Of a stretch of 64,000 bases of DNA, positions 1 through 8,202 are shown piece by piece. The notes beneath the pieces were generated by a model. The model made no database searches. It was not told the origin of the DNA and was given only the letters and a program-made list of their open reading frames with translations. The position numbers were made by a program, and so were the translations under genes. Numbering within the stretch: position 1 is the stretch's first letter; each line of letters opens with the position of its first letter. Source of the stretch: UMGS1696 sp964621165 (lineage in GTDB: Bacteria; Bacillota; Clostridia; Oscillospirales; CAG-272); assembly GCA_964621165.1 (NCBI GenBank), contig CAZULC010000012.1:1-64000 (forward strand), given 5' to 3'.

Positions 1-187
1 AAATAAGGTCTGCATACTCCAAAGGAGAGTTGTATATCAGATAATCAAGTTCCGACCTTTCATACATATTACGGGCAACCTCATTCTCCACGGCGATAGT
101 ATCAATCGCAATCATACTGCCATCGGTGAATTTCAGTTCCACACAGCAGTTATCGAAGTTATATTCGCAGGAAATCAGCTTTTTCAT
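1..187 (-). CDS. DUF6061 family small protein (partial, runs off the left edge)
   Basis: Reading leftward from an ATG at 185-187 gives an open frame of 62 codons that leaves the window still open. It begins MKKLISCEYNFDNCCVELKF and continues with a TIAVENEVARNMYERSELDY stretch. I recognise this as the conserved core of the DUF6061 family of short Firmicutes proteins, whose function is unknown. A perfect GGAGG sits 7 to 8 bases upstream of the ATG and supports the start. The gene lies just downstream of two damaged XRE regulators on the same strand. The C-terminal end cannot be seen. Family recognition is from memory of the sequence pattern. Confidence 0.75.
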   Translation of the reverse strand, partial: MKKLISCEYNFDNCCVELKFTDGSMIAIDTIAVENEVARNMYERSELDYLIYNSPLEYADLI

Positions 188-251
188 AGGGTTTACCTCC
201 ATAATTATGTTGTTTGGAAGTAATGTAAGCGTGGGTTTTAGTGTAGTATCT

Positions 252-374
252 TTAAGTTTGGGAAACCCCGCACTCCCATTTTGATACCGCCTGACCGGAC
301 ACGCCGATCTTCGCGCCAAGCTCCTCCTGAGTCAGTCCTGCCGCGAGACGGGCTTTTCTGATGTTGTTCTTCAT
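252..374 (-). pseudogene. Truncated XRE-type helix-turn-helix fragment
   Basis: A 40-codon frame starting MKNNIRKARLAAGLTQEELG and ending ...SKWECGVSQT covers only helices 1 to 4 of an XRE (Cro/C1) DNA-binding domain. A normal domain continues with a fifth helix after 'GVSQP'. Here a TAA follows directly and the sequence beyond has no HTH character, so the 3' part has been lost rather than merely interrupted. The ATG overlaps the stop of the upstream regulator (ATGA), as expected for translational coupling in an intact ancestor. A free HTH peptide could still be made, but I see no dimerisation or effector region. Confidence 0.6.
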
Positions 375-1229
375 TTCTGCTCCTCCGTATCCTTATAAAT
401 CATACCGCATCCTTTGTCCGAGTTGTATTCGTTTACGTCCACGTCTTCGATTACCAGATGGGCGAGGCTTGCCATGATGAGGGGAAGTCCGGACATGCAG
501 TGCTCGTAAACCGTGACCTTGCCCTCGCATATGTCCGCTTCCTAGGAATCCACGCCGCCGCCCTCGAAGTCGTATTTTTTAAGTCTTTCAAGAAGCTCCG
601 CCGCCTTTTCCGTGGGGATTCCAACCTTTTCAGCCGTGAAGTATGCCGGAAAATCCGCGTGTGACATGGCGTAGAAGAGCCGTAGTCCGTCGGTCGGGGT
701 CGCTGTAAAACCTGAAGTATTCCGCAAGCCCCTCAGCCGTGTCCTTCACTCACGCGAAGTTGCTCTCGTTCTGGAATTGGGCGAGGGTCAGGTTCATGTC
801 CGGCTCGCTGACGGAAAACATGTAAATCGGACGGCTGTTCAGGCGAACTCTCACGCGGGTTGTGGAATTCCGAAGGCGCGGCACAGCTTTTTCCACGCCC
901 TCATAATCGAGGGTGCACAGCACGCTGTTGTGTAAATCCCTTGCCGCATCCCATGCCCAGCTTCCGACCTTTTTGATTTGCTCCGCTGTGTCGTCCGGCA
1001 GATTTCTGAAAATTCCTCCGCGCTGTTTTTCGTTTACACCGAGCAGGTCTTCTACTGTGGTTTTGTAGTGTCCGGCGATTCTCACAACCGCGTCAAGGTT
1101 CGGCTCAGTCTGGCCGGACTCCCACTTTGATATGGCTTTGTCCGTCACGCCGAGAAGCGCACCCAAATCCCCCTGAGTTTCCCCGGCGGCTGTCCTGTAG
1201 GCGGTAATGTTTTTTGCAATCTGTGTCAT
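371..1229 (-). pseudogene. XRE-family regulator with C-terminal winged/effector domain, broken by two stops and a frameshift
   Basis: Residues 1-60 are a complete XRE helix-turn-helix domain (GDLGALLGVTDKAISKWESG is the recognition-helix region). A longer C-terminal part follows that resembles a family of regulators with a 'KLFYAMS.EDFP.YFTAEK' segment. The coding continuity is broken three times. A TGA lies at 750-752. A shift of frame near 685 joins ...FRFYSDP to DGLRLFYAMSHADFPAYF. A TAG lies at 542-544, after which the same frame resumes and runs to a TGA at 371-373. The first open part (750-1229) could still give a DNA-binding protein. An imperfect palindrome upstream may be its own operator. 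Confidence 0.7.
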
Positions 1230-1257
1230 AACTGACTCCTTTTTTGATTGAATTATA

Positions 1258-1269
1258 CCTGACGTCTGG
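1258..1269. promoter_or_regulatory. Imperfect palindrome CCTGACGTCTGG upstream of the XRE gene
   Basis: Ten of twelve bases are symmetric around GACGTC. The site lies about 30 bp before the start of the minus-strand XRE gene, directly upstream of a TATAAT-like sequence on that strand. XRE regulators commonly bind such sites near their own promoter, so an autoregulatory operator is a reasonable inference. No second copy was noticed. Confidence 0.3.
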
Positions 1270-1403
1270 TACTGTCTACATTATAAATTAAAACGTCAAG
1301 AGAGTCAATGGAGGCAACAGCGGTTAATTCTCCAAAATGGATAGCGGTTTATTAATTCACGCGGAGTTAGAATTTTGATAGGTAAGTAACGGCAGGATTA
1401 CAG

Positions 1404-1437
1404 TAAAAAAAGCGACCGGGATTTTCTCTCGACCGCT
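1404..1437 (-). terminator. Rho-independent terminator of typA
   Basis: On the minus strand an 11-bp stem (AGCGGTCGAGA with TCCCGGTCGCT, two G-T pairs and one mismatch) closes a short A-rich loop and is followed by seven T. It lies about 25 bp past the typA stop codon. Confidence 0.8.
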
Positions 1438-1460
1438 TATTTTATTTAGATTATTATCGC

Positions 1461-3287
1461 TTATCCGTTGAGTCTTGCCTGAGCCTTGAGTCTGTTTTCC
1501 GTGTTGAGTATCTTCTTGCGCAGTCTTATGGACTTTGGCGTTACCTCAATCAGCTCGTCCTCGCCTATGAACTCAATCGCCTGCTCGAGGGAGAAGATAA
1601 TCGGCGGCGTGAGGATGAGGGCTTCGTCGGCGCCCTTGGAACGTACCGCGGTGAGGTGCTTCTTCTTGCACACGTTCAGCGCAATGTCAACCTTCTTCGG
1701 ACACTCGCCGACTATCATTCCCTCGTAAACGGGAGTCTGTACGCCGATGAACAGCGCGCCTCTGTCCTGTGAGTTGTAGAGTCCGTACGATGTAGCCTCG
1801 CCGTCCTCGCTTGCCACGAGAGAGCCGGTGTATCTGGTGACAACCTCTCCCTTGTAAGGCTCATATCCGTTGAACACGGAGTTGAGGATTCCCTCGCCAC
1901 GGGTGTCGGTCATGAAATCGCTTCTGTAGCCGAGAAGACAGCGTGCGGGAATGGAGTACTCGATTCTCATCCGTGAGCCGTGAAGGTCCATTGAGAGAAG
2001 CTCACCTTTGCGCGCACCTAACTTTTCCACAACAGGACCTACGTATGCCTCGGGAACGTCAGCCGTGAGAAGCTCCATTGGCTCGCACTTTCTGCCGTCG
2101 ATTTCCTTGTAAATCACACGGGGTGTGGAGCAGCAGATTTCGTATCCCTCGCGGCGCATGGTCTCGATGAGGATTGACAGGTGCATCTCACCTCTGCCGC
2201 TGACCTTGAAGCTGTCGGTGGCGTCGCCGTCAGCTACTCTCAGGGAAACGTCCTTCAAAGTCTCCTTGTAGAGCCGCTCTCTTATCTGGCGGGATGTGAC
2301 GAACTTGCCCTCACGACCGGCAAAGGGGCTGTCGTTTACCGAAAAGGTCATTTCCATTGTAGGCTCGCTGACCTTTACGAATTCAAGGGGAGTGGGGTCG
2401 AGGGGGGAGGTGATGGTGTCGCCGATTGTGATGTCCTCCGCACCGCTGAAGCATACGATGTCGCCCATTTTCGCCTCAGTCGCAGGCTTCCTCGTCAGTC
2501 CGTCTATAGTGTAGAGGGAGACTATCTTGGTCTTCTTCGGGGGAGCGTCAGGGGTGTGGTAGTTTACTATGTTGACTTCCTCGCCCTGATGGATGGTGCC
2601 GCGCTCGATTCTGCCGATTCCTATTCTGCCGACGTAATCGTTGTAGTCGATTGAGGAAACGAGGAGCTGGAGGGGCGCATCAATATCTCCCTCGGGTGCG
2701 GGAATGTAGTCGATGATTGTGTTAAAAAGCGCGTCGAGGTTCTCGCCCATGTCGTGGGGATTCAGGGAAGCCCTGCCCGTGCGTCCGCTGCAGAACAGTA
2801 CGGGTGAGTCAAGCTGTTCGTCGGATGCGTCAAGCTCCATGAGGAGCTCAAGAACCTCGTCGGGAACCTCGTCAACTCTCGCGTCGGGCTTGTCTATCTT
2901 GTTTACCACAATGATAATCTTGTGTCCCAGTTCCATTGCCTTTTTCAGAACGAATCTTGTCTGGGGCATGGGTCCCTCTGCTGCGTCCACGAGAAGAATT
3001 ACGCCGTTTACCATTTTGAGAATACGCTCAACCTCGCCGCTGAAGTCCGCGTGGCCGGGGGTGTCGACTATGTTTATCTTTATGCCGTTTCTGACAACGG
3101 ACGTGTTTTTCGCAAGGATTGTGATGCCGCGTTCTCTTTCAAGGTCGCCGGAGTCCATGACTCTCTCACGTACTACTTGATTTTCATGATATGTGTCGCA
3201 CTGCTTGAGCATCTGGTCTACAAGTGTAGTCTTACCGTGGTCTACGTGTGCGATTATTGCTATATTGCGAAGATCTTCTCTAATCAA
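1461..3287 (-). CDS. typA: Translational GTPase TypA/BipA
   Basis: A ribosome-associated GTPase of the EF-G superfamily that supports 50S assembly and stress adaptation. At 608 residues it has the usual family length. G1 is AHVDHGKTT (about residue 12), the switch II region is DTPGHADF, and G4 is NKIDKPDA. EF-G-like domains II, III and V follow, then the BipA-specific C-terminal domain ending in a basic 'IRLRKKIL' segment. The start is a TTG: an in-frame TAA stands four codons upstream and no ATG fits, and AAGGT lies 9 bases before the TTG. It is transcribed alone and ends at a clear terminator. Assignment is secure. Confidence 0.96.
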   Translation of the reverse strand: MIREDLRNIAIIAHVDHGKTTLVDQMLKQCDTYHENQVVRERVMDSGDLERERGITILAKNTSVVRNGIKINIVDTPGHADFSGEVERILKMVNGVILLVDAAEGPMPQTRFVLKKAMELGHKIIIVVNKIDKPDARVDEVPDEVLELLMELDASDEQLDSPVLFCSGRTGRASLNPHDMGENLDALFNTIIDYIPAPEGDIDAPLQLLVSSIDYNDYVGRIGIGRIERGTIHQGEEVNIVNYHTPDAPPKKTKIVSLYTIDGLTRKPATEAKMGDIVCFSGAEDITIGDTITSPLDPTPLEFVKVSEPTMEMTFSVNDSPFAGREGKFVTSRQIRERLYKETLKDVSLRVADGDATDSFKVSGRGEMHLSILIETMRREGYEICCSTPRVIYKEIDGRKCEPMELLTADVPEAYVGPVVEKLGARKGELLSMDLHGSRMRIEYSIPARCLLGYRSDFMTDTRGEGILNSVFNGYEPYKGEVVTRYTGSLVASEDGEATSYGLYNSQDRGALFIGVQTPVYEGMIVGECPKKVDIALNVCKKKHLTAVRSKGADEALILTPPIIFSLEQAIEFIGEDELIEVTPKSIRLRKKILNTENRLKAQARLNG

Positions 3288-3493
3288 AGTAATGTTACCT
3301 TATCCCGCTTTAGCAGAAACAGGAGCGGGAATATGTCCTTCCTATCTATATCTTTTTAACCGTATTATTATAGCATAATATATTCAAAAAATAAAGTAAA
3401 TACCGCAAAAAAACAGAATTTCGGCGTTTTGTTAAAATCATAGGATTGTCACAGCTGTACTTTTTGTCAAAGTTAAAACGCAATTCACCTGAT

Positions 3494-6025
3494 TCAGCCG
3501 TTATTCCAGAATGAGGACAGTACAGCTTTCATGGATTCTATGTCACCGGTGTATTTGATGTGCCTCATGTGGGGCGGGATCATCATCTTCATCCGGGGTT
3601 CGCCGAAGCGTTCGTCTATAAGGAGAATCATACCCCGGTCTGACTCGGAGCGGATTACCCTGCCTGCCGCCTGCAAAACCTTGTTCATTCCCGGGTAGAT
3701 GTAGGCGTAGTCCCGGCCGCTGCCGTTTTTTTCGTCGTAGTAAGCCGCCATGATGTTCCGCTCGGCTGACAGCTGCGGCATACCCGTGCCTACGATTACA
3801 GCACCTATGAGACTTTCCCCGGCTAAATCAATTCCCTCGGAGAACATCCCGCCCAGCACGCAGAACCCCACAATTGGACCCCGGCTTTTGTCACGGAACA
3901 GAGCGAGAAAGCGGTCCCGCTCGGCGAGGTTCATGATCTGCTTCTGCATTACTATATTGCACTCCGGGGCGATGTCGGCGAAAATCCGGCATACCCGCTT
4001 CATGTAGTCATATGACGGAAAGTAGACGATGTAGTTCCCGCTCTTTTCCCCTACGGCTTCCGCTATGACCTCGGCGCAGGAGTATGCGGTTTTCTTCCGG
4101 TCGGCAAGGGTGGTGCTGATTGAGTCGTAGGCTATAAGGCAGGTGTTTTCCCGGTCGTAAGGTGAGGGAAGTTCAAGCCGTTTTGCGCCCTCAAGCCCCG
4201 TCACTCCCGCAAAGTAGTCGATTGGGGACAGGGTTGCCGAAAACAGCAGGGTTGACTTTGCCGGGGACAGCATGCTTCCGAGAACTCCCGACGGGTCGAG
4301 ACACAGCACCTCAGCCTTGGCTGAATCAGACTCCCGGGCGGCGAAGAACCTGAACTTCTCATCAAAATATGACGACGCGAACACTAACTTTGTCAGAATC
4401 CTGTAGTACGGCTCGAGAAGCTCATGCAGATCCGACTCCGCCCGCATCAGCTTAAACATCACCCGCGAAAGAGTGCCGGCACACCTAACCAAACTGTCGG
4501 GAATCCGGGATGACTCGTAGAAGCCGTAGGTGGTTTCGCTTCCGTCGGGATTGGTGCGGCAGTATTCGTCGTCGGTACACATCCCGCACAGCTCGGTCAT
4601 AAAGTCGGAAAAGTCGGCGGCGGACTTGACAAAATCCACCTCTGAGGCAAGTGTGGTTTCGGACAGGGACAGAAGCTCCCGTGCGGTTTTGCTTGTGATT
4701 TCGGCGGAATAGGCGGCGCGGGTTCTGTCGGGCAGGTTGTGGGCCTCGTCAAACAGGAAGACATACCGCTCCTCGGATTTCGGATTTTTGAAATACCTTT
4801 TGAAGCGCACGTTGTCGTCGATTACGTAGTTGTAGTCGCATATGATTACAGTACAGCTTTCGGAAAGGTCGAGAGCCAGCTCATAGGGGCAGACCTTCTT
4901 TTCGTCGGCGCACTTCATCACATCCGAGAGGGAATAGATTGTGTTCTCACCTGTCAGCAAAGCCTCGAGAGCACCTGTTTCACGCTCACGGTAGGAGACA
5001 TAGGTTTTACCGAAGTCCTCGGTGATGGAGTCGCATCTGTCGCACATACGGCAGTCCGGAGGCATTTCGCTCCCTTTTTTCCGGTATGGACACATCATTT
5101 CTTTTGCGCAGATCATCACCGAACGCAAATGCGGCGCGTATTTTGTGATTCGTGTTAGTGCGTCCAATGCGGCCTTTCCCGTGACGTTTTTGGCGGTGAG
5201 GTAGAATATTTTGTCGGCAAATCCCGCTCCGACTGCCTTGAGGGATGGAAACAGAGCCGATATCGTCTTTCCGATTCCCGTTGGGGCTGACACCAAAAGT
5301 GGGAGTCCGCGCTTCACGGCGAGGTACTGTGCGTTGACGAACTCCAGCTGACCCTCCCGTATGGCTTTGTATGGGAACGGCATGGACTTAATCTCCCCGG
5401 AAAGGATTCTATATCTGTCGGAGAAAGCGGAGATAATCGGATAAGCCCGGCTGAGCAGCGACTCAAACATGCGGGTCAGGTTGATGCGGCTGAATTTTGA
5501 GGTGAAAGTAACCTTCCCGCCGCCGGAGCGTTTAATGTAAGTGAGGCGTATGTTGACCTCGGGCAGGGTGAGGGACTCGGCAAGGATATGTGCGTAAATC
5601 ACAGTCTGCGCGAAGTGGGAAGGGTCGGAAAACGGGGTCAGTCCTTCGGGAAAATATGACAGGGTTTTGACTTCCTCAACAGTATGAATTACACCATTGT
5701 AGGAGATAATATCAGCGTAGCCGCAGACTGCCACCGTGTATTCTCCGCAGGGGACCCTCTTTTCCAGCGGGACTTCCGTCTGGCTTGAATCTATGTTGAT
5801 TGTGTAGGTTTTGGCCTCTGTTTCAAGGGCGTTGTGGATGGCTGACCCATGCTCCGTTGGCGTCAGTGAGGATTCGGTTATGCTGTCGGGGTCGGGGGTG
5901 GTGACGGTTTTTTTTACAAAGCCGTACTTTTGGCACAGCGCCGCAGGATTCTCCCGCTGATAAGCAAACGAAGCCAGCTCCCCCGCCGTTACGAATATGC
6001 AACTGCCGTTTTTGTCGTATCTCAT
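3494..6025 (-). CDS. XPD/DinG-like Fe-S DNA helicase with N-terminal PD-(D/E)XK nuclease-like domain
   Basis: This 843-residue protein has two parts. Residues of about 60-190 contain a GYADII ... VEEVKT pattern, which matches the D...ExK core of Cas4/AddB-like PD-(D/E)XK nucleases. From about residue 225 follows a superfamily 2 helicase of the XPD/DinG group. Its Walker A is SAPTGIGKT, four cysteines suited to a 4Fe-4S cluster lie in the CAKEMMC ... CRMCDRC region, the DEAH box is FLFDEAHNLPD, and motif III is LFSATL. Motif VI is QAAGRVIRSESD. The combination suggests repair of single-stranded or flapped DNA, but the substrate is unknown. The start ATG has GAGGG 8 bases upstream. No partner genes adjoin it. 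Confidence 0.88.
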   Translation of the reverse strand: MRYDKNGSCIFVTAGELASFAYQRENPAALCQKYGFVKKTVTTPDPDSITESSLTPTEHGSAIHNALETEAKTYTINIDSSQTEVPLEKRVPCGEYTVAVCGYADIISYNGVIHTVEEVKTLSYFPEGLTPFSDPSHFAQTVIYAHILAESLTLPEVNIRLTYIKRSGGGKVTFTSKFSRINLTRMFESLLSRAYPIISAFSDRYRILSGEIKSMPFPYKAIREGQLEFVNAQYLAVKRGLPLLVSAPTGIGKTISALFPSLKAVGAGFADKIFYLTAKNVTGKAALDALTRITKYAPHLRSVMICAKEMMCPYRKKGSEMPPDCRMCDRCDSITEDFGKTYVSYRERETGALEALLTGENTIYSLSDVMKCADEKKVCPYELALDLSESCTVIICDYNYVIDDNVRFKRYFKNPKSEERYVFLFDEAHNLPDRTRAAYSAEITSKTARELLSLSETTLASEVDFVKSAADFSDFMTELCGMCTDDEYCRTNPDGSETTYGFYESSRIPDSLVRCAGTLSRVMFKLMRAESDLHELLEPYYRILTKLVFASSYFDEKFRFFAARESDSAKAEVLCLDPSGVLGSMLSPAKSTLLFSATLSPIDYFAGVTGLEGAKRLELPSPYDRENTCLIAYDSISTTLADRKKTAYSCAEVIAEAVGEKSGNYIVYFPSYDYMKRVCRIFADIAPECNIVMQKQIMNLAERDRFLALFRDKSRGPIVGFCVLGGMFSEGIDLAGESLIGAVIVGTGMPQLSAERNIMAAYYDEKNGSGRDYAYIYPGMNKVLQAAGRVIRSESDRGMILLIDERFGEPRMKMMIPPHMRHIKYTGDIESMKAVLSSFWNNG

Positions 6026-6084
6026 GAAACATGCCCTCGAACGTTCAATAAAATCATAATTTTGCGAGAGCCAAAGAATAATAT

Positions 6085-6134
6085 CGTGGGTTATCTTGTG
6101 ATTTCGACTGAAGAAAAGCCGTGCCTGCCCACGT
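6085..6134 (-). repeat. Dispersed repeat element, copy B
   Basis: One of five related copies in the window. It is inverted relative to copy A at 6161-6221, with a short spacer between them. Shared blocks read on the minus strand of this copy are GTGGGCAGGCACGGC and, at the far end, AAGATAACCCACGA. It sits between two divergent genes. Confidence 0.55.
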
Positions 6135-6160
6135 GAACTCCCCGTATATTATACCATAGT

Positions 6161-6221
6161 GCGGAAGCCCCCACGGGCAAATACGGCATATTTTCAGCCG
6201 ACACAGCAGGGATAACCCACG
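6161..6221 (+). repeat. Dispersed repeat element, copy A
   Basis: Begins GCGGAAGCCCCCACGGGC and ends ATAACCCACGA. It aligns over its whole length with the tandem units after guaB (common blocks CGGAAGCCCC, ACGGGC, ACGGC, CCCACGAC) and in inverted orientation with copy B next to it. A TATAAT-like motif lies between the two copies. Confidence 0.6.
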
Positions 6222-6311
6222 ACGACAAACTAAAGCTCCCGTATACATTATACCATATTTAGATAGAAAAATCCATATTCAAACAAAATATCGCATAAGT
6301 ACAATATAATC

Positions 6312-6340
6312 TTGCTTTTTCACATCTGACGTGATATAAT
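6312..6340 (+). promoter_or_regulatory. Vegetative promoter TTGCTT-17-TATAAT
   Basis: The -35 is TTGCTT at 6312 and the -10 is a consensus TATAAT at 6335, with a 17-bp spacer. It lies 35 bp before the start of the cysteine-rich gene. Confidence 0.75.
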
Positions 6341-6375
6341 TAAGGTAGAAAATAACAGATTCGGAGAATTTAACA

Positions 6376-7014
6376 ATGGTTTTAGATAAAAAAGAAACTG
6401 CCGTGGCTTACCGCTGTCCTCACTGCGGGGCTTCCGTCATGAGCATGGTGGGAATTTTCGCCCTCACCGCCGATATGATACGGCTGAAATGCCCCTGCGG
6501 CGAGTCGGAGATGGAAATCGTCTACACACGGGATAAAAAAATCCGGCTGAACGTCCCCTGCTTTCTCTGCCCCAACCCCCACAGCTATGTTGTGTCTTCG
6601 CAAATGTTCTTCGACAAGGATATTTTCATGCTCCCGTGCAGCTACTCGGGAATGGACATCTGCTTCATCGGCAAGTCCGACAAGGTGCAGAAGGCAATGA
6701 AGAAGTCCGAGGAGGAGCTGCTTGAAATGCTTGGTGAGACTCCGCTTGAGGCTCTGGAGGAGTCAAAAGGGAAGAGCATTGAGCTGTCCGACCCGCAGGT
6801 CTTCGATATCGTCATGTACGTGGTCCGTGAGCTTGCCGACGAGGGGGCTATCGAATGCGGCTGTCCTGACGGCGAGGGAGACTACGACGTTGAAATCCAC
6901 GACGACCATATTACCCTCAAGTGCAATGCCTGCGGAAAAAAGCGCGACATCCAGATCACCAGCCTTGCTTCCGCCAACGATTTTTTGGCCTCGGATAAAA
7001 TTACGCTGGAGTAA
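6376..7014 (+). CDS. Cysteine-rich zinc-ribbon protein of unknown function
   Basis: A 212-residue soluble protein with two metal-binding-like regions. The N-terminal half has YRCPHCGASV, then LKCPCGES and PCFLCPNPH, giving three CxxC or CxC pairs within about 60 residues. The C-terminal 50 residues contain IECGCPDGEGDYD and LKCNACGKKRD, which looks like a second ribbon. The middle is acidic and helical (about residues 110-140). I do not recognise a named family with certainty. It has its own promoter, and a 32-residue peptide gene follows about 100 bp downstream. Binding of zinc or an Fe-S cluster is inferred from cysteine spacing alone. Confidence 0.8.
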   Translation: MVLDKKETAVAYRCPHCGASVMSMVGIFALTADMIRLKCPCGESEMEIVYTRDKKIRLNVPCFLCPNPHSYVVSSQMFFDKDIFMLPCSYSGMDICFIGKSDKVQKAMKKSEEELLEMLGETPLEALEESKGKSIELSDPQVFDIVMYVVRELADEGAIECGCPDGEGDYDVEIHDDHITLKCNACGKKRDIQITSLASANDFLASDKITLE

Positions 7015-7112
7015 TCACAAATCCGACACCGGCGCATACCATGATAACAGAGCGGCAGAAAGAGCTGCTCAACGTGAAAAGCCTGAATCTACAAAACAAA
7101 GGAGATTTAATC

Positions 7113-7211
7113 ATGGGATGCTTATGTAATCTTTTTGACGGCGACGCTATTGTTTGGATAATCGTTATCATTCTCCTCCTCCTCATCCTCAACTGCACCT
7201 GCTGCGGCTGA
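7113..7211 (+). CDS. 32-residue cysteine-flanked single-pass membrane peptide
   Basis: The small frame MGCLCNLFDGDAIVWIIVII... continues with a leucine-rich hydrophobic segment and ends NCTCCG. It has an excellent ribosome binding site (AAAGGAG, 9 bases before the ATG) and is followed by a strong terminator, so I consider it a real gene despite its length. The layout is CxC, a short polar turn, one transmembrane helix and a terminal CTCC cluster. Comparable tiny Cys-rich membrane peptides occur in many Firmicutes, but none that I know has an assigned role. It probably shares the transcript of the upstream cysteine-rich gene. Confidence 0.7.
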   Translation: MGCLCNLFDGDAIVWIIVIILLLLILNCTCCG

Positions 7212-7246
7212 ATGCGACGAAACCGGACAGTATAGCCTGACCTAAA

Positions 7247-7287
7247 AGGGCGCACTTGGGGTAATTCTCAGGTGCGCTTTTTCTTTT
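7247..7287 (+). terminator. Rho-independent terminator
   Basis: GCGCAC at 7250-7255 pairs with GTGCGC at 7272-7277, extended inward with weaker pairs, and a T-rich tail (TTTTTCTTTT) follows. It closes the transcript of the small membrane peptide. Confidence 0.8.
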
Positions 7288-7307
7288 GAAAATTTATCAA
7301 AAAACTA

Positions 7308-7336
7308 TTGCAAAACCGGTAAAAATACTGTATACT
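7308..7336 (+). promoter_or_regulatory. Promoter TTGCAA-17-TATACT
   Basis: The -35 TTGCAA and -10 TATACT are separated by exactly 17 bp, and the pair lies 40 bp before the GH16 start codon. It follows the previous terminator directly, so the GH16 gene is an independent unit. Confidence 0.75.
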
Positions 7337-7375
7337 TTATACAGAAAAAATACTTCACACGCAAAGGAGAAGGCT

Positions 7376-8071
7376 ATGGAATTTGACAACAGAAAATACT
7401 CGCTCACCTTTGAGGACAACTTCGAGGGCACGACCCTTGACCCGACAAAGTGGAAGCTGTGTCCGGAGCAGAAACGTCAGGACGCAGGAGGACGCTGGAG
7501 CGACTCAATGACAAGGCTTGACGGAGAGGGACACCTGATTCTTTCAGCCGACGTGGTTGACGGTGTTCCGCTGTCCGGTGCGGTTCGGTCAAAGGGAATA
7601 TTCGAGCAGGCTTACGGATACTTCGAGTGCCGGCTGAAATTCCAGCGGACTACCGGATTCTGGGGCGCGTTTTGGCTCATGTGCGACGAGGAGTGGAAGG
7701 TCGGAAACGGAGCGGTTGACGGGGCTGAGATCGACATTATCGAGAGCGGAGAATTCCCGAGAGGCGGCGTAAATCACGCAATCCACTGGGACGGCTACGG
7801 CGAACACCACCGCTGCGTATCGAAAATTATCACCGCACCCGAGCTTTACGACGGCTGGCACACCTACGCCCTCGAGTGGACGAAAAGTGACTACATCTTC
7901 TACATCGACGGCAAGGAGACGTGGCGCACCAATGAGCCAGGCATCTGCGAAGTACCGGTTTATCTCAAGCTGTCCTGCGAGTTCGGCACATGGGCTGGGG
8001 AGATAAAGAAGGACGAACTTCCCGACTGCATGGTTGTGGATTACGTACGGGTGTACAAGGAAGTTGAATAA
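7376..8071 (+). CDS. GH16 family beta-glucanase (licheninase/laminarinase-type)
   Basis: A 231-residue single-domain glycoside hydrolase with a beta-jelly-roll fold, expected to cut beta-1,3 or mixed-linkage glucans with retention of configuration. The catalytic signature is GAEIDIIESGE (about residues 121-131), where the first E is the nucleophile, D the helper and the last catalytic E the acid/base. The aromatic cleft residues FWGAFWLM and the closing strand VVDYVRVYKE are typical. There is no signal peptide, so the enzyme appears cytoplasmic or is released by another route, which is unusual for this family. The ATG at 7376 is preferred because AAAGGAG lies 7 bases upstream and a promoter stands 40 bp away. 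Confidence 0.92.
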   Translation: MEFDNRKYSLTFEDNFEGTTLDPTKWKLCPEQKRQDAGGRWSDSMTRLDGEGHLILSADVVDGVPLSGAVRSKGIFEQAYGYFECRLKFQRTTGFWGAFWLMCDEEWKVGNGAVDGAEIDIIESGEFPRGGVNHAIHWDGYGEHHRCVSKIITAPELYDGWHTYALEWTKSDYIFYIDGKETWRTNEPGICEVPVYLKLSCEFGTWAGEIKKDELPDCMVVDYVRVYKEVE

Positions 8072-8133
8072 GCGTGAGTCCCATTTTCGGTTAAGTCCGG
8101 GAGGGGATTTTCCCTTTTTGGATACAGAAAAGC

Positions 8134-8170
8134 TAAAAAAATACCTCCGGCGTTTGTATACCGAAGGTAA
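8134..8170. terminator. Bidirectional terminator between GH16 and the Gfo/Idh gene
   Basis: TACCTCCGG at 8142 pairs with CCGAAGGTA, with one wobble pair. Runs of A on the left and AAATTTT on the right mean the hairpin can stop transcription in both directions. On the minus strand it has seven T after the stem. Confidence 0.7.
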
Positions 8171-8202
8171 ATTTTATGCAGATTTAACTGTATGCGCGGG
8201 AC

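Noticed and set aside
2181..2654. Plus-strand open frames within typA, and similar frames opposite DinG, mtaB and flotillin
   Set aside because: They mirror conserved genes on the other strand, lack ribosome binding sites and show no protein-like motifs.
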